A stretch of DNA of 51,993 nt from Phycisphaeraceae bacterium (GTDB taxonomy: Bacteria; Planctomycetota; Phycisphaerae; Phycisphaerales; UBA1924): NCBI GenBank assembly GCA_019636535.1, contig JAHBXK010000024.1:1-51993 (forward strand), written 5' to 3'. The notes under the pieces were generated by a model. It was not told the origin of the DNA and did no database searches. It saw only the letters and a program-made list of their open reading frames with translations. This document shows positions 17,352 through 25,513 of this stretch, piece by piece; positions within the stretch are counted from its first letter, which is position 1, and each line of letters begins with the position of its first letter. A program made the position numbers and the translations under genes.

Positions 17352-17422
17352 TAGGGGTACTAGGATTCGAACCTAGACTAACTGAGTCAGAGTCAGTCGT
17401 GCTACCGTTACACCATACCCCT
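17352..17422 (-). tRNA. tRNA-Gln (CTG)
   Basis: 71 nt without encoded CCA. The acceptor stem AGGGGTA pairs with TACCCCT. The D-arm is GTGT-AACGGTA-GCAC, the anticodon stem ACTGA/TCAGT has loop CTCTGAC (anticodon CTG), and the T-arm is CTAGG-TTCGAAT-CCTAG. All four arms pair. Confidence 0.96.
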
Positions 17423-17741
17423 GGGATGTGCGGGCGGTTCCTGGTGGGAATCGGCCGGTTGAGGGCAAGTCTACGCAGGTGGAGAGGGGCGAGATGGCGG
17501 GGCGTTGAGGCCCGTGGCGTTTAGGCATGGAGTTGGGGGGCGTGAGGGTTGGGGCTGAGTGCGCGACGGTCCGTGACCGTTTGGCAAAGTTGCTCACGGA
17601 CTGCTTCCAATCCCGCCGGCAACGGATGAGAATCGACCTGCTGGTCGGGGCAGTGGCAAAGAGGCTCGAGGCGGGTTGGCGTCCCCAAGCCTGATACAAC
17701 AACGAAGGTCCAGGAACTGGCGCCTCGGAGGTACTCGTCAT
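17423..17741. other. intergenic region between tRNA-Gln and a foreign-looking gene
   Basis: There is no convincing gene. A perfect 8-bp inverted repeat, GTCCGTGA (17569-17576) and TCACGGAC (17594-17601), lies in the middle. At the right end is GGAGGT (17727-17732), the ribosome site of the next gene. Confidence 0.5.
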
Positions 17742-18623
17742 TTGAATCTGACGCTCGGACTGGATTACAGCCAAAACCCGCTCTTCATCAACATTCTCGT
17801 CACATACTCATCGCTCGATAGCGTGAATGCGGTCGTCCGAAAGCTCGCTGAGAGTTGCCATGCAAGACACGCCGTGAAGCGTGTTATCTTGAGTTGGCCC
17901 GCCGGCGGTAAAGAAGGTATTGGCAAAATGAAGGGTGATCAGATCACCTTTGATCCGGCCGCATCGGTATGGAGAGAGTCAGAAAATTCGTACAACTTTC
18001 TCTGGGTAGAAGGTTATGACCGAGGAAACACACAATATGTGCCGCGTCGAGTAAAGTGGCTGTGTACTAGTGTTGGATCATCGGAGATATCAGTTGGCAG
18101 CATCTCATATCTAATTCAAGTATCAATCCGCTTTGATCATCTCATGAATGGTTGGAAGTCGTTTGTGCTGGAAGCAATGAAAGTCATCGAACAGCACGCC
18201 GAGCACAGGTGTGGTGTCATCGACATCTGCCGCGCGGGCGTGTGCGACTTTGGCTACGCCTTCACGCACGAATCTCGGGAAACGACCTTCGACCGCCAGA
18301 CAGCCATGCAGATGTGGGTGCTGCGCCAGCACGCCGGCGATGACCACGTTCCTTGGATCGGAGCCGGAGTAATCCTCTCCAAGTCGGCGGTGGAGCGGCT
18401 CGCCCGTAAGGGCGGTCTAGCAAGCGTTGACTGGGGCACGAACTCGCACTGGATCCCGGAAGTCGTCGATCTCGAGAGAGGCGGTCAAGTCGTGTTCATC
18501 ATGCCCAGACTGGCCGAGAAGGTGAACATGGAACATGGAACGCACAACATCGACTGGAGAACCCCGGCGATCACTGCCGCGAAACTCCGGACCTTGCTCG
18601 CCAGCGTCGACCTTACCCGTTGA
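17742..18623 (+). CDS. orphan protein of unknown function, probably acquired
   Basis: About 293 residues. The TTG at 17742 is chosen because a perfect GGAGGT lies 9 bases upstream. The frame continues upstream to 17676 without such a site. The protein begins MNLTLGLDYSQNPLFINILVTYSS and has no signal peptide or long hydrophobic run. Tryptophan- and aspartate-rich stretches (SVWRESENSYNFLWVEGYD; SVDWGTNSHWIPEVVDLERGGQ) suggest a globular cytoplasmic protein. Its base composition is clearly lower in GC than all neighbours, with AAA, ATA and TAT codons, and it stands alone beside a tRNA. I do not recognise the family. An immunity-type or element-borne protein is a guess. Confidence 0.72.
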   Translation: MNLTLGLDYSQNPLFINILVTYSSLDSVNAVVRKLAESCHARHAVKRVILSWPAGGKEGIGKMKGDQITFDPAASVWRESENSYNFLWVEGYDRGNTQYVPRRVKWLCTSVGSSEISVGSISYLIQVSIRFDHLMNGWKSFVLEAMKVIEQHAEHRCGVIDICRAGVCDFGYAFTHESRETTFDRQTAMQMWVLRQHAGDDHVPWIGAGVILSKSAVERLARKGGLASVDWGTNSHWIPEVVDLERGGQVVFIMPRLAEKVNMEHGTHNIDWRTPAITAAKLRTLLASVDLTR

Positions 18624-18925
18624 GGCGAGTTCTTCCTCTGGGTCCGCATTGACGGTAACGGATGGTCTGCACTTCGATGAGGGCCACCTTACCTCCATGC
18701 CAATCTGACCCGCGTGAGCACCCGACGCTGGCGTGTTGTTCGCGACGGAACGCGAACTCGACGGCGTTCTGTTCAGGGGCGCGCTCGGAACGAGATCGGT
18801 GAACTGGTCTGAGCCATCGCTGTCTTGAGTCACAGGACTTGGGTTGGGGAATGGCGTGGCGCAGCACCGTCGAAGACGCAAGTTGTCGCGCGTACGCCGC
18901 GGGGTTGCCGACGCGCGAGGAGCGC
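18624..18925. other. intergenic region, no gene seen
   Basis: Open frames on both strands here have no ribosome site and no recognisable composition. It is downstream of both converging genes (the orphan gene and the STAS gene). I see no clear terminator hairpin with a T-run. Confidence 0.45.
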
Positions 18926-19396
18926 TCAGCCCTCGCGTTCGACGGCGTCGAGCGCCTCGAGCGTCGTGCGCCGGATCTTGAAGATCAGTTCGAGGCGCGT
19001 GAGTTTGAAGAGGACCTCGACCTGCTGGCCGGCGGCGGCGACGGCGATCTTGCCCTGACGCTGGCGGACCATGGAGACCAGATCGACGAAGGTGTTGAGC
19101 CCCGCCGAGTCGAGGAACTTGATGTTCTCCATGTCGATGACGAGGTTGCGCACGCCGCGTTCGGACTCGAAGACCTCGCGGATGGCGTGGTTGACGTCGG
19201 CGGCCTTGAAGGCGTTGAGGTCGGGGTCGATGATGGTGACGACGAGGGTCTGACCGACGACGGAGGGGCTGACGGGTGAGTGCGAGCCGCGGGGCTGGCC
19301 GAGCGCATCGCGCATCAGCGGCTCCTGCTGTCGCTCGCGGACGACGGTGGGTCGCGATTCGTCAACACCGAAGAGTTTGCGCAGGTTGTTGAGCAT
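18926..19396 (-). CDS. STAS-domain protein (anti-sigma factor antagonist-like)
   Basis: 156 residues. The STAS fold covers about residues 45-150: TLVVTIIDPDLNAFKA, then the phosphorylation-site region NLVIDMENIKFLDSAGLNTFVDL, with the conserved D-S-[AG]-G-L and serine that is the target of anti-sigma kinases in SpoIIAA/RsbV, and a C-terminal KIAVAAAGQQVEVLFKLTRLELIF. It may act in a partner-switching pathway controlling a sigma factor or a phosphatase module. No kinase or sigma factor lies nearby. A small hypothetical gene 32 bases upstream probably shares its transcript. Confidence 0.88.
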   Translation of the reverse strand: MLNNLRKLFGVDESRPTVVRERQQEPLMRDALGQPRGSHSPVSPSVVGQTLVVTIIDPDLNAFKAADVNHAIREVFESERGVRNLVIDMENIKFLDSAGLNTFVDLVSMVRQRQGKIAVAAAGQQVEVLFKLTRLELIFKIRRTTLEALDAVEREG

Positions 19397-19428
19397 GGGC
19401 CCTCGGATTGGCCTCGACGGGTGCGGAC

Positions 19429-19767
19429 TCAGGACTGGCTGGCGGCGCCGGTCATTCCGCCGTTGGGGCGGAGCGGGCGGGCGCGGCCGAAGCCGGACTT
19501 GGAAGGCATGGGAGGTTTGGCGGGGACGTGGGGAGTGGAGTGTGAGGAGTTGGAAGTCTGGGGAGTCGAGCCGCCGATGAGCGCGGGGGCGCTGTGGCTG
19601 TTGGAAGGCGGGGTGGGCTGGGTGGCGCCGATGGCGGCGGGCCGGCCATGCATGACGCCCGGTGGGGTGTTGTCGTGCAGACGCCGGGCGCGGGCGGCGT
19701 CGATGTTGCGGTCGAGTTTGCCGAGGATGTTCTTGACCTGTTCGAAAGTACGCTCGGATGTGGACAT
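19429..19767 (-). CDS. small Pro/Ser-rich hypothetical protein upstream of STAS gene
   Basis: 112 residues. A helical N-terminus (TSERTFEQVKNILGKLDRNIDAARARRLHD) is followed by a low-complexity Pro/Ser/Thr/Asn linker and a basic C-terminal patch (KSGFGRARPLRPNGG). No signal peptide, membrane helix or family motif is seen. ATG at 19765-19767. It ends 32 bases before the STAS gene on the same strand, so it is likely part of the same small operon. The function is unknown. Confidence 0.6.
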   Translation of the reverse strand: MSTSERTFEQVKNILGKLDRNIDAARARRLHDNTPPGVMHGRPAAIGATQPTPPSNSHSAPALIGGSTPQTSNSSHSTPHVPAKPPMPSKSGFGRARPLRPNGGMTGAASQS

Positions 19768-20147
19768 GGACGTTCTCCGCTGTGCTCGGTGATGCAGGAT
19801 CGACCGGCGGGCGGGTCGACTTGGCGGAGAGTTCAGGACCGATCACTTTCGGGTGGGTGACCTTTTGGGCTGGGGCGGATGGCCCGCGTGTTGGGGTTGT
19901 GCGGGCGGGGCGGGATCGGCTGTGGGATGGGGGCGCGTGGCGCGGGGGTGAACCTGAGTGCGGAGCGGGGGTGGAGGGTGGGTTGGAACCGGCGGATGGA
20001 CAAACGGCCCGCAACGGCCCGAGGGAGCGGGCGTGGTGCGGGCCGGGAGGGGCCTGAATCGGGCGGGGGTTCGGCGTGGGGAGTTGTTGGGAGTGGCCCG
20101 GGGGATGTGGATATGGGACTGGGGGGCTGGTGGGGTCGGTGGATGGA
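19768..20147. other. intergenic region, no gene seen
   Basis: G-rich on the plus strand. It contains the upstream region of the minus-strand small gene/STAS pair and the downstream region of the osmC-like gene. The only long open frames are antisense or Arg/Pro/His-rich extensions without start signals. Confidence 0.45.
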
Positions 20148-20750
20148 TCAGGCGGCGACGAGGGTGCTGACGATGGGGACCGCGCGGGTGAGGTTGGCGA
20201 AGTTGGGGGAGGTCTGCTTGACCATGGTGTGGATGCGCTGGAGTTGCTCGTCGGTGGCGTCGGCGTCGAGGAAGACGCGGCACTTGAGGGCGTTGTAGCC
20301 GGGGTTGACGGCGGGATCGATGCCGAGAAAGCCGCGGAGGTCGAGGGTTCCTTCGGTGCGGATCTCGAGCGAGCGGATAGTGATGCCGAGGAGCGAGCAG
20401 ACGGCGACGTAGCCGACGGTCATGCAGGCGTTGAGGCCGGCCATGAGGACCTCCTGCGGGTTGGCGGCGGTGTCGCGGCCGCACAACTCGCGCGGCTCGT
20501 CGGTGGAGATGGTGTAGCCGCGGGGCTTGTAGACGCCGCCGAGAGACCAGCGGTCGACGTCGGTGCGGGTGGTGGTTCCGCCGGTCCATTGCGTACGGAC
20601 CTGGAAGCCGGCCATGCCTGCGCCGGGGTCTTCTTCGACCTCGGCGGTGAAGGCGCGGAGGGCGGAAGTGTCGATGCCGTTGATGAGGGATTCATCGGCG
20701 GCGGGGGAGTTGGTGGTGTCGGTGTCGAGCGTGGCGAGTGCGGTGGTCAT
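20148..20750 (-). CDS. OsmC/Ohr-family protein
   Basis: 200 residues. The OsmC core is visible: TQWTGGTTTRTDVDRWSLGG, DEPRELCGRDTAANPQEVLMAGLNACMTVGYVAVCSLLGI, then IRTEGTLDLRGFLG and YNALKCRVFLDADATDEQLQRIHTMVKQTSP. The cysteine in LNACMT is the conserved position of the family, whose members reduce organic hydroperoxides with thiols. The second classical cysteine may be the one in RELCG, an arrangement that differs from typical Ohr. The ATG at 20748-20750 has AAGGA upstream on the minus strand. It stands alone. Confidence 0.85.
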   Translation of the reverse strand: MTTALATLDTDTTNSPAADESLINGIDTSALRAFTAEVEEDPGAGMAGFQVRTQWTGGTTTRTDVDRWSLGGVYKPRGYTISTDEPRELCGRDTAANPQEVLMAGLNACMTVGYVAVCSLLGITIRSLEIRTEGTLDLRGFLGIDPAVNPGYNALKCRVFLDADATDEQLQRIHTMVKQTSPNFANLTRAVPIVSTLVAA

Positions 20751-20937
20751 GGGAATGGTCCTTTGGGTTTGCGTCAGTTCGTTGGCCAGCGCGGTGTGTC
20801 GATGGCCAGTGCGGGGCACGTTGCCCGCGATGACGAAACCTAGCGGCGGGAGCCGCGTGGACCAGTTGACTGTGGGTTCACTCGCGGTTGACTGCGGGTC
20901 AACCTGATGCGCGCGGAGGCGGTGGCGCGATCGGGAG

Positions 20938-21354
20938 CTATTTCTTGGTCGGAGTGGAGAAGGACCAGACGTGGCCGAAGGGGTCTTCGATCTGCGCGTA
21001 GCGATCGCCCCAGATCATGTCGGCCGGGGGCATGCGCGGGGTTGCGCCGGCGTCGACAGCGCGGTTGAAGGCGGCATCGCAATCGGGGACGCACTGGTGG
21101 AGGACGACGGGTGTGCCGCCGAGGGCCTTGGGGTGAGACGACTTGCCGCCGCAGTGCTCGGGGAAGTCGTCGGCGAGGTAGACGACGGTGCCGGCGATCT
21201 CGACTTCGCCGTGGAGAAGGCGCGGGTCGTTGTCGCCCGCGCGGACGCGTTCGTGGATCTCCTTGGCGCTGAAGGCCTTGACGTAGAAATCGATGGCGGC
21301 GTCGCCGCCTTTGACCATGAGGTGTGGGCGGACGCCGGGGCCGATGTTGGACAT
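20938..21354 (-). CDS. VOC-superfamily protein (PhnB/glyoxalase-like)
   Basis: 138 residues. Paired beta-alpha-beta-beta-beta units are visible: VRPHLMVKGGDAAIDFYVKAFSAKEIHERV, HGEVEIAGTVVYLADDFPEH, VVLHQCVPDCDAAFNRAVDAGATPRMPP and WGDRYAQIEDPFGHVWSFST. The IEDPFGHVWSF ending is typical of PhnB-like VOC proteins. These may bind a metal or small ligands; enzymatic activity cannot be assigned. The ATG at 21352-21354 has AGGAG 8 bases upstream. It is the minus-strand neighbour of the tRNA-Ser. Confidence 0.88.
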   Translation of the reverse strand: MSNIGPGVRPHLMVKGGDAAIDFYVKAFSAKEIHERVRAGDNDPRLLHGEVEIAGTVVYLADDFPEHCGGKSSHPKALGGTPVVLHQCVPDCDAAFNRAVDAGATPRMPPADMIWGDRYAQIEDPFGHVWSFSTPTKK

Positions 21355-21532
21355 GGGGATGCTCCTGTGTGGGTGCGGCTTGGAGACTCTACCGCGCGGG
21401 AGTTTGCCGGGGAGTGAATCCGGTTGCGATTGAGACGGGAGCGAAGTGCGGGTGATGCCGAATCGGCCCCTTGACCGGGTGGTCGGGGTGGTTGACCATT
21501 GATGGATGCGGCGAGGTGGCCGCGATCGTGCT

Positions 21533-21619
21533 GGTGAGGTGGCTGAGCGGTTGAAAGCACTCGACTTGAAATCGAACAGGCTCGAAAGGGCCTCGGGGGT
21601 TCGAATCCCCCCCTCACCG
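21533..21619 (+). tRNA. tRNA-Ser (TGA)
   Basis: 87 nt with a long variable arm. The acceptor stem GGTGAGG pairs with CCTCACC. The anticodon loop is CTTGAAA (anticodon TGA) in stem TCGA/TCGA, the variable arm is CAGGCTCGAAAGGGCCTC-like, and the T-arm is GGGGG-TTCGAAT-CCCCC. CCA is not encoded. Its 3' end overlaps the stop codon of the opposite-strand TolC-like gene. Confidence 0.96.
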
Positions 21620-23413
21620 TTGGATGGAGGCCGGGTCGGAGGTTGAATCGGGGCGAGCGGGCGGGCGCGGGGTGTCGGCGAAGGGGTCGGTGTAACTGGG
21701 GCCGGGCCCGGCGGGCGGGAAGGCGGGGCGGACGGGATCGACGACCGATGCGGGGAGGGTGGAGCGGGGGTCGAAGGGCTCGAAGGCGAGTTTGGCTGCG
21801 CCGAGGAGGGTGCCGGTGGCGAAACCGAGATCGACCAGGCCGATCTCGTAGTCGGCGATGGCGCGGACCTCAGCGCGCTGGGCGTCGGCGAGGCGCGTGG
21901 CGGCGTCGAGGACGTCGGTGCTGGTGCGGGCGCCGGCGTCGAACTGGCGCTGCTCGGCCTCGAGGGTTCGAGCGGCGGTGATGGCGGCCTGGCGCGCGGC
22001 GAGGATTCGTTTCCAGCCGAGTTCGACGACGTCGATGGCGTTGAGGACTTCCTGCTCGATAGCCTGCATGCGTGCGTCGCGGGTGCTGAGGCGCTGCAGG
22101 CGGGTGAGGATGGCCTGTTGGACGCGCGCCTTGGCGGCCTCGTTGCCGATGGGGATCTGGCCGTTGAGGCTGAGGGTCCAGGACTCGAAGTTGTTGTGGG
22201 CCATCTGGGTGTTGGCTCGGCGGAAGGAATCGCCGAGGCCGTTGATGGAGTAGACGTAGTCGAGCGTGAAGAGGGGGAGGGCCTGGTTCTTGGTGAACTC
22301 GATGGTGGAGAGGTCGGCGGCGAGGCGGAGTTCGAGTTCGAGCATCTCCATGCGGTTGGTGAGGGCCTGCTCGGTGAGTGCGCGGCCGTCGAAGTCGTAG
22401 CGGACCGGGTCGGGCTCGGTGACGGTGACGACCATGGTCTCGGAGCCGACGCTGAGGTCGGGGATGTTGACGACGCGCTTGAGTTCGCGCTGGCGGAGGA
22501 GCAGGACGTTCTCGGCGTTGATGATCGCTTCGAGTTGCGCGGCGACGCCGGCCTCAGCGCGGATGATCTCGATCTGAGGCGCATCGCCCGCGCGGACGCG
22601 TGCGCGGGCGCGCTCGAGTTGGGCAACGGCGAGTTCGTACTGGCGCTGGGCGACTTCGAGGTCTCGGCGCGCGGCGTAGAGGCGCCAGTAGGCGCGGTCG
22701 GCGAGGGCGAGTTGGCGGATGACCTCGAGTTTGGTGCGGGCCTGGGTGATCTGGTCGTCATAGGCGGCGATGCGGATGGAGTAGGTGCTGGCGCGGCGGC
22801 CGGCGTTGCGGAGCAGGGGCTGGGAGATGGAGATCGCGGTGTCGGCGTTGTAGCTGGTGCCGAGGGTGACGAAGGGGTTGTTGGTCTGCGATCGGCCCTC
22901 GACCAGATCGACGGAGACGCGCCCGCCGGTGCGGAGGGGGATGTCGACGCCCGCGCCGAACTGGACGCCCTCCTGCTGGTTGGGGTCGGTGACGTTGAAG
23001 GTGGGGCGGTCGGACTCGAAGACGCGGACGGATGGGCGGAAGACGGCCTCGAACTTGGCCTCCTCCTGCCGGAGCCGCTCGGACTGGATGACCGGATCGA
23101 CGAGGGCCACACGCAGGTCGAGGTTGTTCTCGAGCGTGGAGGCGCGGACGGTTTCGAGGCTGAGTTGGACCTCGGCGAGACCCTCGAGTCGGGCGCTCGG
23201 GCGCGCCATGAATCGGGCGATCTCCTCGGGCGTGGGGTCGTCGCGCCGGAAGGGGGTGGGATCGAGCGAGTCGATGGAGCGGAGGCGGTCGCGCGAGACG
23301 CGTGCGCCGTAGTCGTCGTCGATTGGGGCGAGGGGGTTGGAGCAGGAGGCGAGGGCCGCGCCGGAGATGAGCGCGAGGGTGAGCGGGTGGCGGCGGGCGT
23401 GTGCGCGGTTCAT
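21614..23413 (-). CDS. TolC-family outer-membrane efflux lipoprotein
   Basis: 599 residues. The lipoprotein signal peptide ends ISGAALASC. Two long helical-hairpin repeats typical of TolC/outer-membrane efflux proteins follow: a first half with RQLALADRAYWRLYAARRDLEVAQRQYELAVAQLERARARV, and a second half with VELGWKRILAARQAAITAARTLEAEQRQFDAGARTSTDVLDAATRLADAQRAEV. It forms the exit duct of a tripartite exporter whose other three genes lie directly upstream on the same strand (16 bases to the permease stop). The proline-rich C-terminus ends inside the tRNA-Ser of the other strand. Confidence 0.92.
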   Translation of the reverse strand: MNRAHARRHPLTLALISGAALASCSNPLAPIDDDYGARVSRDRLRSIDSLDPTPFRRDDPTPEEIARFMARPSARLEGLAEVQLSLETVRASTLENNLDLRVALVDPVIQSERLRQEEAKFEAVFRPSVRVFESDRPTFNVTDPNQQEGVQFGAGVDIPLRTGGRVSVDLVEGRSQTNNPFVTLGTSYNADTAISISQPLLRNAGRRASTYSIRIAAYDDQITQARTKLEVIRQLALADRAYWRLYAARRDLEVAQRQYELAVAQLERARARVRAGDAPQIEIIRAEAGVAAQLEAIINAENVLLLRQRELKRVVNIPDLSVGSETMVVTVTEPDPVRYDFDGRALTEQALTNRMEMLELELRLAADLSTIEFTKNQALPLFTLDYVYSINGLGDSFRRANTQMAHNNFESWTLSLNGQIPIGNEAAKARVQQAILTRLQRLSTRDARMQAIEQEVLNAIDVVELGWKRILAARQAAITAARTLEAEQRQFDAGARTSTDVLDAATRLADAQRAEVRAIADYEIGLVDLGFATGTLLGAAKLAFEPFDPRSTLPASVVDPVRPAFPPAGPGPSYTDPFADTPRPPARPDSTSDPASIQR

Positions 23414-23429
23414 TCGGACCGTCTCCGTG

Positions 23430-24674
23430 TTACTCGTGTCGCAGGGCGACGATGGGGTCGAGGCGCGCGGCCTTGATGGCGGGGAACATGCCGAAGATGA
23501 CGCCCGTGGCGACGGAGAAGCCCGCGCTGAGCACGATGGCCCAGATGGGCGTGGAGGCCTCGGAGAGTGGGGAGTTGGGGATGATGCGCATGAGGAAGAC
23601 CAGGGCCTGCCCGCAGGCGAGCCCGATGGCCGCGCCGATGAGGCAGAGGACGACGGCCTCGACGAGGAACTGGAGGAGGATGACGGCGGGCCTTGCGCCG
23701 ACGGCCTTGCGGAGGCCGATCTCGCGGGTGCGCTCGCTGACGCTGACGAGCATGATGTTCATGATGCCGATGCCGCCGACCAGGAGCGAGATGCCGACGA
23801 TGCCGAACATGAAGAAGGTGACGCCGGCGGCGACGGCGCGGAACTGGTCGATGAACTGCTGGAAGACGCGGACGTTGAAGGTGTCGTCCTGGTCGGGCGG
23901 CTGGGCGCGCATGGAGCGGAGGACGAAGCGGATCTCGGCCTCGGCGTCCTCGGCGACGTCGGCGCTGGCGAGTTGGCCCCAGCAGAAGTTGATCCGTCCG
24001 CGCGGGTTCATGATGTCGCGCGCGGTGGAGAAGGGGATGAAGACCTCGGCGGAGGTGTTGCCGCCGCCGAACATGGCGGAGAGTTGGATGGTCTCGACGA
24101 CGCCGACGATGAGGAAGCGTCTGCCGCCGATGAGGAGATATTCCTCGACGGGGTCGTCGTCGAGGCGGAGTTCGCGGATGGCTTCTTCGTTGATGAGGCA
24201 GACCTGGCGGCGCTCCTGCTCGTCGATCGAATTGAAGGGCCGGCCCATAAGGACGGACCGGCCCTCGATCTCGTGCCACGAGGGCCATATGCCGGGGATG
24301 CTGACGGCCTCGATCTTCTCGAAGGCGGACTCGACGGAGTATCCGCCGTACCACATGGGGCAGACGGCGGCGATGGAAGGGCAGCGGTCGGCGATGGCGC
24401 GGACCTCTTCCATGGTGAGTTGGACGTCGAACCAACTGACCTTGTTTCGCAGCGAGGGTGGGACGGTGGCCTGGATGAAGACGCGCTTGGTGCCGATCTT
24501 GTCGAACTGACCGAGGATGAAGCGCTCGAAGCCGGTGAGGCTGGAGACGACGGCGACGATGGCGCCGACGCCGATGATGACGCCGAGGGTGGTGAGCAGG
24601 GCGCGGACCTTGTTGGCCCAGATCTGGCTGAGGGCGAGGACGACGGTCTGGAAGAGGAGGCGGAGGACGATCAC
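23430..24674 (-). CDS. MacB/FtsX-type ABC transporter permease
   Basis: 414 residues. The first helix (VRALLTTLGVIIGVGAIVAVVSSL) carries the conserved T-x-L-G-[IV]-x-[IL]-G of MacB permeases. A large periplasmic domain (about 45-280) follows, then three C-terminal helices in the FtsX domain: FFMFGIVGISLLVGGIGIMNIMLVSVSERTREIGLRKAVGA, where the ERTREIGLRKA coupling loop is canonical. It uses mechanotransmission to drive MacA-TolC export from the periplasm. The GTG start at 24672-24674 overlaps the TGA of the ATPase gene (GTGA). Cargo could be lipoprotein, peptide or antibiotic. Confidence 0.93.
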   Translation of the reverse strand: MIVLRLLFQTVVLALSQIWANKVRALLTTLGVIIGVGAIVAVVSSLTGFERFILGQFDKIGTKRVFIQATVPPSLRNKVSWFDVQLTMEEVRAIADRCPSIAAVCPMWYGGYSVESAFEKIEAVSIPGIWPSWHEIEGRSVLMGRPFNSIDEQERRQVCLINEEAIRELRLDDDPVEEYLLIGGRRFLIVGVVETIQLSAMFGGGNTSAEVFIPFSTARDIMNPRGRINFCWGQLASADVAEDAEAEIRFVLRSMRAQPPDQDDTFNVRVFQQFIDQFRAVAAGVTFFMFGIVGISLLVGGIGIMNIMLVSVSERTREIGLRKAVGARPAVILLQFLVEAVVLCLIGAAIGLACGQALVFLMRIIPNSPLSEASTPIWAIVLSAGFSVATGVIFGMFPAIKAARLDPIVALRHE

Positions 24675-25477
24675 GGTTCGCCTCCGGTGGTGTCGCGTGC
24701 TGCGGCGTCGGCGATCAGCGCGGTCGCGGCCTGACGCTCGGTGAGGACGCGGATCTGGGCGGCGGCGTTGGCGAGGTACTCGCGGTGGATGGGGTCGTCC
24801 TCGGTGCGCAGGTCGGAGAGGATGCGGCCGTCGCGGAGGCGGACGATCCGGGAGGCGTGGCCGGCCACGTCCTCCTCGTGCGTGACGATGACGATGGTCT
24901 GGCCGCTGTCGTGGAGTGACTTGAAGAGGGCGATGATCTCCTCGCTGGTGCGTGTGTCGAGGTTGCCGGTGGGCTCGTCGGCGAGGAGGATGGAGGGCTT
25001 GTTGACCAGCGCGCGGGCGATGGCGACGCGCTGGCGCTGGCCGCCGGAGAGTTGGCTGGGCCGGTGGGTCATGCGGTCGCCGAGGCCGACGAGTTGGAGG
25101 GCCTCACGTGCCATCCGGCGGGCGCTGAAGGCGTGTCGCGCGGAGTAGACCAGCGGGAGCATGACGTTGGCGACGGCGGTGAGGCGTGGGAGGAGTTCGA
25201 AACTCTGGAAGACGAAGCCGATCTCCTCGTTGCGGACGCGTGCGAGTTGGGCGGCGTTGAGTCTGTGGGTCTGCCTGCCGTTGAGCGAGTAGGCGCCGCG
25301 GGTGGGGCGGTCGAGGCAGCCCAGGATGTTCATGAGCGTGCTCTTGCCCGAGCCGGAGGCGCCCATGATGGCGACGAACTCGTTTTTCTCGATGGTGAGG
25401 TCGATGCCGCGGAGCGCGTGGATGCGCTCGACGCCCACCTTGTAGATTTTCTCGAGTTGCCGGATCTGGATGGTCAT
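24671..25477 (-). CDS. MacB/LolD-type ABC transporter ATPase
   Basis: 268 residues: Walker A GASGSGKST, Q-loop FVFQSFELLPRLTA, signature LSGGQRQRVAIARAL, Walker B ILLADEPTGNLD and the H-switch IVTHE. The sequence is of the LolD/MacB class, whose ATPase is here on its own polypeptide (E. coli MacB fuses both). The C-terminal tail after the H-switch (ILSDLRTEDDPIHREYLANAA...) is longer than usual. It lies between the membrane-fusion protein gene (36 bases upstream) and the permease gene, with which it overlaps by 4 bases. Confidence 0.94.
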   Translation of the reverse strand: MTIQIRQLEKIYKVGVERIHALRGIDLTIEKNEFVAIMGASGSGKSTLMNILGCLDRPTRGAYSLNGRQTHRLNAAQLARVRNEEIGFVFQSFELLPRLTAVANVMLPLVYSARHAFSARRMAREALQLVGLGDRMTHRPSQLSGGQRQRVAIARALVNKPSILLADEPTGNLDTRTSEEIIALFKSLHDSGQTIVIVTHEEDVAGHASRIVRLRDGRILSDLRTEDDPIHREYLANAAAQIRVLTERQAATALIADAAARDTTGGEP

Positions 25478-25513
25478 GAAGGGGAGTGGCGGGCGATGAA
25501 GGGCGGTCGGCGA

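Noticed and set aside
14999..17524. Plus-strand frame of over 800 codons opposite trkH and the M28 gene
   Set aside because: Glu/Gly/Asp-rich antisense shadow that also runs through tRNA-Gln.
18417..18881. Minus-strand frame after the orphan gene
   Set aside because: No ribosome site, overlaps the end of the orphan gene and shows no domain; kept as non-coding.
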